From Brassica napus (Eukaryota; Streptophyta; Magnoliopsida; Brassicales; Brassicaceae), in contig NC_063450.1 in NCBI RefSeq assembly GCF_020379485.1, positions 47,582,681 to 47,646,680 on the forward strand: 64,000 bases of DNA, written 5' to 3'. Both the position numbers and the translations under genes were made by a program. A model generated the notes under the pieces. The model did not search any database and was not told the DNA's origin. It saw only the letters and a list, made by a program, of their open reading frames with translations. Below, one piece after another: positions 58,073 to 64,000 of the stretch. Positions within the stretch are counted from its first letter, which is position 1; every line of letters starts with the position of its first letter.

Positions 58073-58781
58073 AAATTGTGAAAAAAAAATTATTAAAATT
58101 CTTAGAAAATATTTCAAGCTCCCAAATTTCACATTCGGTCTTTGACAAAATGAGACTAATATTATATGAGTCTGTAATTAATATGTCCACGCATTCTTTT
58201 TTGACGTCATATATATGAACTTTTATATAATTTATAACATGTGTATTGCCATAATATTTACATTCTGTAGTGGCTTCACACGTTAGACAAATCAGATCAG
58301 TTTGACGTATTATAAAACAGATATTGTGGGCCATTTACTTAAAACCTATAACAAATAAAATCGAGTCAAAATGGTGTAAGCATTACGAAATTTCCTTTTC
58401 TATAAAGTTGCCTACAAAATTGAATTTTTTTGGATAATGGATAAGGATTAAGAGACAAAATATATGCATAAGAAAAGAAAACTTTGTAATGCAAAAAAAA
58501 AAAAAAACTGTATAATGCAAGAGAGAAAGTAAAGATCTTATCCTTCGCCGAAACTGCTTTCTCGATAACCAGTGAACATCGTGCATGCATGGCTAAAAGC
58601 TTTTACGTGTGCCTTTTTCTTTTTACTATTATAAATTAACTTTTATTATACTATTGAAAGTGTTTTTTTCATTTATGACGCGCATACGTAAAAAGGGCCT
58701 TAATCTATGTGTATGTTTCTCCTTTTCCGCTACCTTTTTCTGGTATAACAAAGAAAATGAGAATTTCTAAGCATTTATAAG

Positions 58782-58816
58782 AAAGTATGTCTGTTGTCCA
58801 AAAAAAAAAGTATGTC
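58782..58816 (+). mobile_element. Ultra-short oligo(A) insertion with 10-bp target duplication
   Basis: The sequence aaagtatgtc occurs at 58782-58791 and 58807-58816. The insert is TGTTGTCC plus an A-run. The duplication is short, so this case is weaker alone. Confidence 0.5.
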
Positions 58817-58989
58817 ACTTGGGAGCGACATTAATGGATAAGACACGTCAGACAGTGGAAAGTTATGAAATTCAAATGTAGTTGTCTTGTCTTACGTCGT
58901 GACATATTACACGTTTGTTATTCCTTTAATAAAAATTGGTGCTCAAGTGTTAACTCAACATCAAATGTACTCTTGTCTTTTTTCTAATT

Positions 58990-60381
58990 TTTTTTTTTGT
59001 CAACTGTCCATCCACGTTAGATCAAGTGATGGTCAGACGAACCGATTCTCCGACGAGTACCTCCGTCTGGCCGGATCTGATCTCTATGGAAAAAAATATA
59101 GCCTCTGCTCTTAGCTTCTTTTGCTAATGCGTCTGTCCGATCATTCCTGCTCCGAAGAATATGAGACAGGCTCACATCCTCGAAATCCTCCTGTAATCTC
59201 TGGAACACCTCGATCTCTGTCGCGAATGTTAGCCAATCCACCGGGTTTGTAGTCATGTTCACTAGGTCCGAGCAGTCCGTTTCGAATCGTATCGATGTTA
59301 TTCACATGTCTCTCATACATGAGGCTGCCCAAAGTAAACCTTCCATCTCAGCATGGAAAGCTGAGAGGCTCCTGTTACATGGTCGTAATCTGAAATATTC
59401 AGAACTCATTTGGTCCTTAAGACTCCACCCTAAGTCATTATCCACCCTAAGCCACTAACATTGCCATTATCGATCCATGACGCATCAATTTGGTAGGTAG
59501 GGATTCAGGGTATCCAAGGGGGCACTGTCTCGACCTCTATAGTAGAAGGGTCGTTATGATCCTCGTTTGCTTCCTCCTTTTCGTTAGCCTTCCTCCAACA
59601 TTCTGCCTCAAGAGACGCGTGTTGGAGAGTGTCAATCGGGGATACGACTTTCCCATTAAAGAGTTTGTCGTTCTTTGCCTTCCAAATGCACCAACAGATC
59701 CATGAGAATGTATCGAATTGTGGTTTCAGTGGAGCCACCTCTTTTCTCTTCCAAAACAGAAAGCTCATGTTTTGGTATATAGATGTACTCGGGAAGTAAC
59801 CCGGAAGGGACATATAGTCCGATAAAGCCCAAACCTACAGGGCTGGGGGGCATTCAATAAGAAGATGATTAATCGACTCCACTGGGCCAACACATCTAGG
59901 ACAACTCCTATCGGTGCCCAGGTGTCTATAAGTGAGCCTCTCTGCCGTCGCCACACAACCCGAGATAGCCTGCCACAAGAAATGTTTCATCTTACTCGGG
60001 GCCTTTATCTTCCACACATGGCTCTGTAGGCTCGTGATACTCAGTTCTAGAATCCTTTCCTGTGTAAGACTCAACTTGGTCGATCGAAGTAGGTCATAAC
60101 CGGTTTTAACTGAATACACTCCTGATTTTGTGTGGTTCCAAACATATTCATCTCGAACAAGAGAGCGACAAGGCTTTAGCCCAAGTATCAAAGAGATATC
60201 ATCTGGGTGAAAGAATTCCCATAAAAGATGTATATCCCACTCTTTGGTATCATTCCTAATAAAAGACTGAACAAAAAATTGGGGTAGTCTGTAAACAATG
60301 TGGTCGGTAGGTCTAGGTGGTCGAGCCACTCAGTTTGGAACCCAAAACTCACTCCAAACTCTCGTATCTCGACCGTACCAA
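58990..60381 (-). mobile_element. 5'-truncated LINE with zf-RVT and RNase H remnants
   Basis: On the minus strand 60329-59835 encodes the reverse-transcriptase zinc-binding region: DDISLILGLKPCRSLVRDEY, SGVYSVKTGYDLL, APSKMKHFLWQAISGCVATA and CPRCVGPVESINHLL. A linker follows (TFSWICWCIWKAKNDKLFNG) and then an RNase H end (SHILRSRNDRTDALAKEAKS). Frameshifts separate these parts, so it is dead. The 3' end is AGTTGAC plus A-run at 59007-58990. Flanking repeats ttgtcttttttctaatt (58973-58989) and ttgtctttttctaatt (60382-60397) mark the insertion. Most of ORF1, the endonuclease and the RT core are absent. Confidence 0.88.
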
Positions 60382-60397
60382 TTGTCTTTTTCTAATT

Positions 60398-62580
60398 AAA
60401 CTTAATTATATTAAAATCTACCCAAATTCGGATCGAAAAATGCAATAGGTTGCCGGAAAAACGTCGGAGAGCACACAGAACGAGATTCCGACAAAGAAAC
60501 ATACAAGAAATATAGTCTTGTCTTGTCATGTATAGTTTTTTTTTCCTTCTTAAATATCCCTTGTTATTGTCTCTCTTATTTACAATACGCATTGTTTGTT
60601 TGTTTATATAGTTGAGGTATTGCAAAATAAATATTTCTACAGAAGATGGTTCGACCTTTCGGTGAGAAGAACTCGATGAGGATTACCAAAATAGTGTACC
60701 GACTGCCGAGATTCGAGACTGATCTCCGTTCCCGTACATTGTAATTTAATTTCATAAAGCCTATATACGTGTTTGGCCTTCGTATATGTAGGGTTGTGAT
60801 TGTGTCTATGTTTCCTTAGTCACTTCTTAGAACCATCTTTATCTTTATTGTCATCCAAGGGATATTTTAGTATTTCTTTAAAAGAAAACATATCAGTCGC
60901 TTTTTTGGCACATGGCATGACAAGTAAAAGGGGAATTGTAAGGGTGTGTGTGTGGATTCACGTTTTTGCATACGCATATAATATATATTACGATTCGTAT
61001 CAAGAATCACAAAAGGAGATCCATAAAAAAAGGAAATATTTTTCTTTCCGCCAAAAACATAAAAGAAGTACATTTTTTCTGCCGCCATAGGGAAAACACA
61101 AGCAAGTAGACGTATATGTAGAGAAAAAGTTTTTATTTCTCTTAAAGAAAGTATGTAGAGAAAATGATCCTTTAAAAACAAGTTACAGGACGAAAAAAAC
61201 GAATCATAGATGATAAAACCGAAAATATAGTTCTCGCATAGAGTCAAACAATTACCGGAAAATTAACGGCAACATTATTATGTCATGCTGTTTGAACTTA
61301 TTATTAAGGATTTTTTTTTTTTTTTGAAACTGAATTATTAAGGATTTGTTTCAGATTAACAAAAGATGTATTTTTGTGTTAAGAGCATTGCACATTTCAG
61401 GTAAAAAACATGTGTTCCTTTTATTTTTTTTTGTAACAGGGACATATATGTGGTTCCACACAAGTGTGATCGAGTGTACTATGGATTTGGAACTAAGCGT
61501 ACTGGATTTGAAACTTACCATTTCTGATATATTTGTTTGTTTGGCCATTCAATATGAACATTTAATTCCTACTGCGACTACCTGGTACCGAAGAACATGC
61601 TCCCAGAAAATTAATCGGTTGGACTTCGTCCGTTGATATCCAGTTACTAGAAAAAACAGGGACATGCGTTATTATTTTGTTTCTGCATTATAAAAAGAAT
61701 TTGGTAAAAGATAACTTGTTAAATTCCTAATTAAACATTCTAAAAAAACTATGTCACTAGTTATGTTTTGCGTTAATAACATACACTTATGTCGGTTCTT
61801 ACATCCGGATAGTGACACACAATAGTGATACTATCGTAATTTTCAAAAAAAAAACAACGATACTATCACAAAGTACTATACTATAATGTTATAGAACTTG
61901 ACTGTTTATTATCAATAGATTATATTTTCTAATAATATATTAGTTTTTATTTGAGATCTCATATTCAAAATGCGATTAGGCTTAATAAATTAATTAATCT
62001 ATTTATAAGCAGTTGATTTTAGAAAAATTGCATCCTATATACACAACTTTTGCCCTAATTAAATCAATACTCTAAATTCCACACCATGGTGTCTTCGTTG
62101 ATAGACACAAACTTTGTCACATTATAGATAATTTGTTAATTTCACCATTTTTTTGGATTTTAAGCCAATTCACTCTTGATTTTAAGTAAAAATCTATAAT
62201 ATTTAATGTTTTTTGGTCAACCTACAAAATTTAATGTTATTATAGTTTATTTAGTTAGTTCTGACTTCTGGTTAATAATCTGATTTCGATTATTGTCAAT
62301 TTTAAAGTGAATAGTTTGAGATGAAAAAGAAAAAATAATCATTTGGAGAAAACATGATAAGAATCCCACATCAAAATTCAAAAATAATACGAAATCTTAT
62401 AAATATGTGTCAATCTACTTATTAACAATTAGTTTCGACTACTATATATTAGTAATAAGCTATTTGTTTTTTTTTTGTAGCCTACAATTGCAGCTTAGGC
62501 ATACACATCAATAGGTTGAAATTCGAATCCATGACATAAAAGTAGGCAAAAGTACCACATACAAACTTAACACCTCCAGC
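60398..62580. other. Intergenic region, no gene recognised
   Basis: Moderately AT-rich. It contains a micro-insertion at 61300-61347 and a SINE-like stretch near 62471-62580 (B-box-like ggattcgaat on the minus strand, A-run after TAGGCTAC). No protein was recognised. Confidence 0.45.
61300..61347 (-). mobile_element. Ultra-short oligo(A) insertion with 14-bp target duplication
   Basis: The sequence attattaaggattt occurs at 61300-61313 and 61334-61347. The insert on the minus strand is TCAGTTTC plus about 12 A. Confidence 0.6.
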
Positions 62581-62763
62581 ACCAGGGCTGTGCCTGAATA
62601 AAAGCTGATAAAGCATATGCTTGAGAACCAGTGAAAATATTTATACGTATCTGGGTTCGACGTTCCATAACTTTTTTTTATAGAATTTTTACAGTTTATT
62701 TAGAAGAAATGGGCAAAAAAAATATTTCTGCTTCAGGGCCAATATATCTGAGGCACGGCCCTG
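62581..62763 (+). mobile_element. Small hAT-like MITE
   Basis: The inverted ends are ccagggctgtgcctg and, on the reverse strand at the right end, cagggccgtgcct. The 8-bp flanks are cctccagc (62573-62580) and cctccaac (62764-62771), 7 of 8 matching. It is 183 bp long with no coding sequence. It appears to sit inside an older repeat whose phrase aaagtaggcaaaagtaccac recurs near 63053. Confidence 0.6.
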
Positions 62764-64000
62764 CCTCCAACCTAACACAAATAAGTCTGGGAGAATTCTA
62801 ACTTTATATACTATTTTTGTAATTGTAAACTATTTTAAATTATTTGATAAAAAATATTATTTTAAATTATTTATAAATGTTTAAAAATTATTAATAGAAG
62901 TTTATAAATTCAATCTCATCTCCAGAATTCTAAAACTTAAACAATAATCACTAAATCCTAAATTCAGATATTTTTGTTTAAATGTATTTTTAAAAATTAT
63001 ATCCGGTTTAGTGTATTTTAAGTAATCTTTCAAAAAATCTTACAAAATATAAAAGTAGGCAAAAGTACCACAGATAAATTTCACACCTCCCGGTCTCCCA
63101 CCAAATACCAAAAAGTTATGGGTTTATCACTTTCGGACTGAACCGTGCACATTTATTGGGCTTTTATGAATCTTATACACATGGTATCGAAGTTTCGTTT
63201 TTTTGACAGAATCAGTATGGACTATAACCAGAGCTCAAGTCTTAAGCCATACTCGTTTAATCACTAAGCTCTTCCAACAGGTAGCTTCTTTTTTATGCTC
63301 ACTTCACATATCCACCATATTCTCACTTCATAATCTTTGCATGATCTTGGTTTTGTTTTATGATTCTTGCAGCCCGGGACGGATATAGAAATACATTTTG
63401 TATGAGACATATAATCCTTAACCCAAAACGCCGACTGCAATTGCCCTCCACGGCCTCCCCAAAGTCCCAGAGAAAGCTGAAAAACCGCCGGAGTCGCATC
63501 TCCTATGCAGCGAGCACTCACTAGAGCCAAACCCTAGCCCAAATCCTTGCGCATATATCGAAGGGGAGCATGACGGACGGAAGGCAGCAAAATGAGGAAG
63601 CTTAACCCGAGACGAGAACCTCCTGCGTCGACACGCGTGCATGCGCCGCTAGACGCCGGGGAAAACTCAAAACACGTTTGTTTCTTTGCCCGAGAGAGAG
63701 AGAAAGTTAATAGCTGATTGGTCCAATTTACCTGCACTGCACACACCTTGCCACAACTACGTGTTGTACGTGTGTCCACCCCTGCTTGCAGCTGAAATTC
63801 CCAATAAAACCGGCTGATTTGAAAAAAGAAAACAGAAAGTTTGATCGATCGAGATTATCTGTACGGAGACAAGAGTAATACTCAGATATGTAATACAATT
63901 TTCTTGCTTTCTAAGCATTCTTCACCCACTTTTTCTAACATTTACTCTGTATATATATTTAAACGAATTACACAATGGGAAATTTTCTTCCACAATCCTC
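62764..64000. other. Intergenic region with a GC-rich patch
   Basis: Mostly AT-rich, but 63390-63670 is clearly GC-richer than its surroundings and open in several frames on the minus strand. I recognise no protein in it. It could be the 5' part of a gene or retroelement running out of view, or a capture fragment. Confidence 0.4.

Overview
The window is plant nuclear DNA. It is AT-rich, with short GT-AG introns, small split genes and much transposon debris. Protein similarity and gene order point to a Brassicaceae genome. WRKY28, a GH28 pectinase, a purine permease, ALG14, a PR5K-type receptor kinase, a cytochrome b561 protein, an MraY-like translocase, a glycine-rich protein and a GH17 glucanase occur in nearly the order I recall for Arabidopsis thaliana chromosome 4 (about At4g18170 to At4g18340). 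Genes I would expect between them, such as starch synthase 4 and KAT2, are absent. The transposon load is much higher than in A. thaliana. Both facts suit a fractionated Brassica-type paleopolyploid, but this is inference from memory of gene order.

Layout. 0.6-1.8 kb: decayed RPA1/OB-fold pseudogene (-). 1.8-7.2 kb: intergenic. 7.3-8.4 kb: WRKY28 (+). 9.6-16.1 kb: transposon belt with a SINE, a deleted LINE with a 406-codon ORF, a Tourist-like MITE, a Helitron and a Mutator-like element full of telomere-like repeats. 16.6-18.2 kb: GH28 (+). 18.9-20.1 kb: purine permease (+). 20.4-24.0 kb and 27.2-36.5 kb: two copies of a duplicated ALG14 + receptor-kinase block, separated by a small RRM gene. 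ALG14 survives only in the left copy and the kinase domain only in the right copy. The right kinase gene has a 4.4-kb intron holding an LTR element, a Pack-MULE nested in that LTR, and a Helitron. 38.6-39.9 kb: CCDC174-like (-). 40.4-42.1 kb: cytochrome b561 (-). 43.5-46.0 kb: MraY-like (-). 48.2-48.7 kb: glycine-rich secreted protein (+). 49.6-51.5 kb: GH17 (-). 53.3-64 kb: repeats, including a Harbinger element carrying a GRF zinc-finger gene, SINEs, a palindromic composite repeat and a 5'-truncated LINE.

The genes form no operon or single pathway. Several products act in the secretory and cell-wall system (GH28, GH17, glycine-rich protein, ALG14 in N-glycosylation, the receptor kinase). 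WRKY28 is a nuclear regulator.

The most unusual signal is a recurring class of very short insertions. Each is 5-10 nt of unique sequence plus oligo(A), usually flanked by a 10-19 bp direct duplication. The few bases before the A-run resemble the 3' ends of the two LINEs in this same window (AGTTGAC + A-run). I read them as retroposition events truncated almost to nothing; at least nine occur in 64 kb. Other notable points are replacement of a catalytic aspartate in the MraY-like protein, a GC donor site in the same gene, and two unrelated DNA transposons that each carry a GRF zinc-finger gene fragment.
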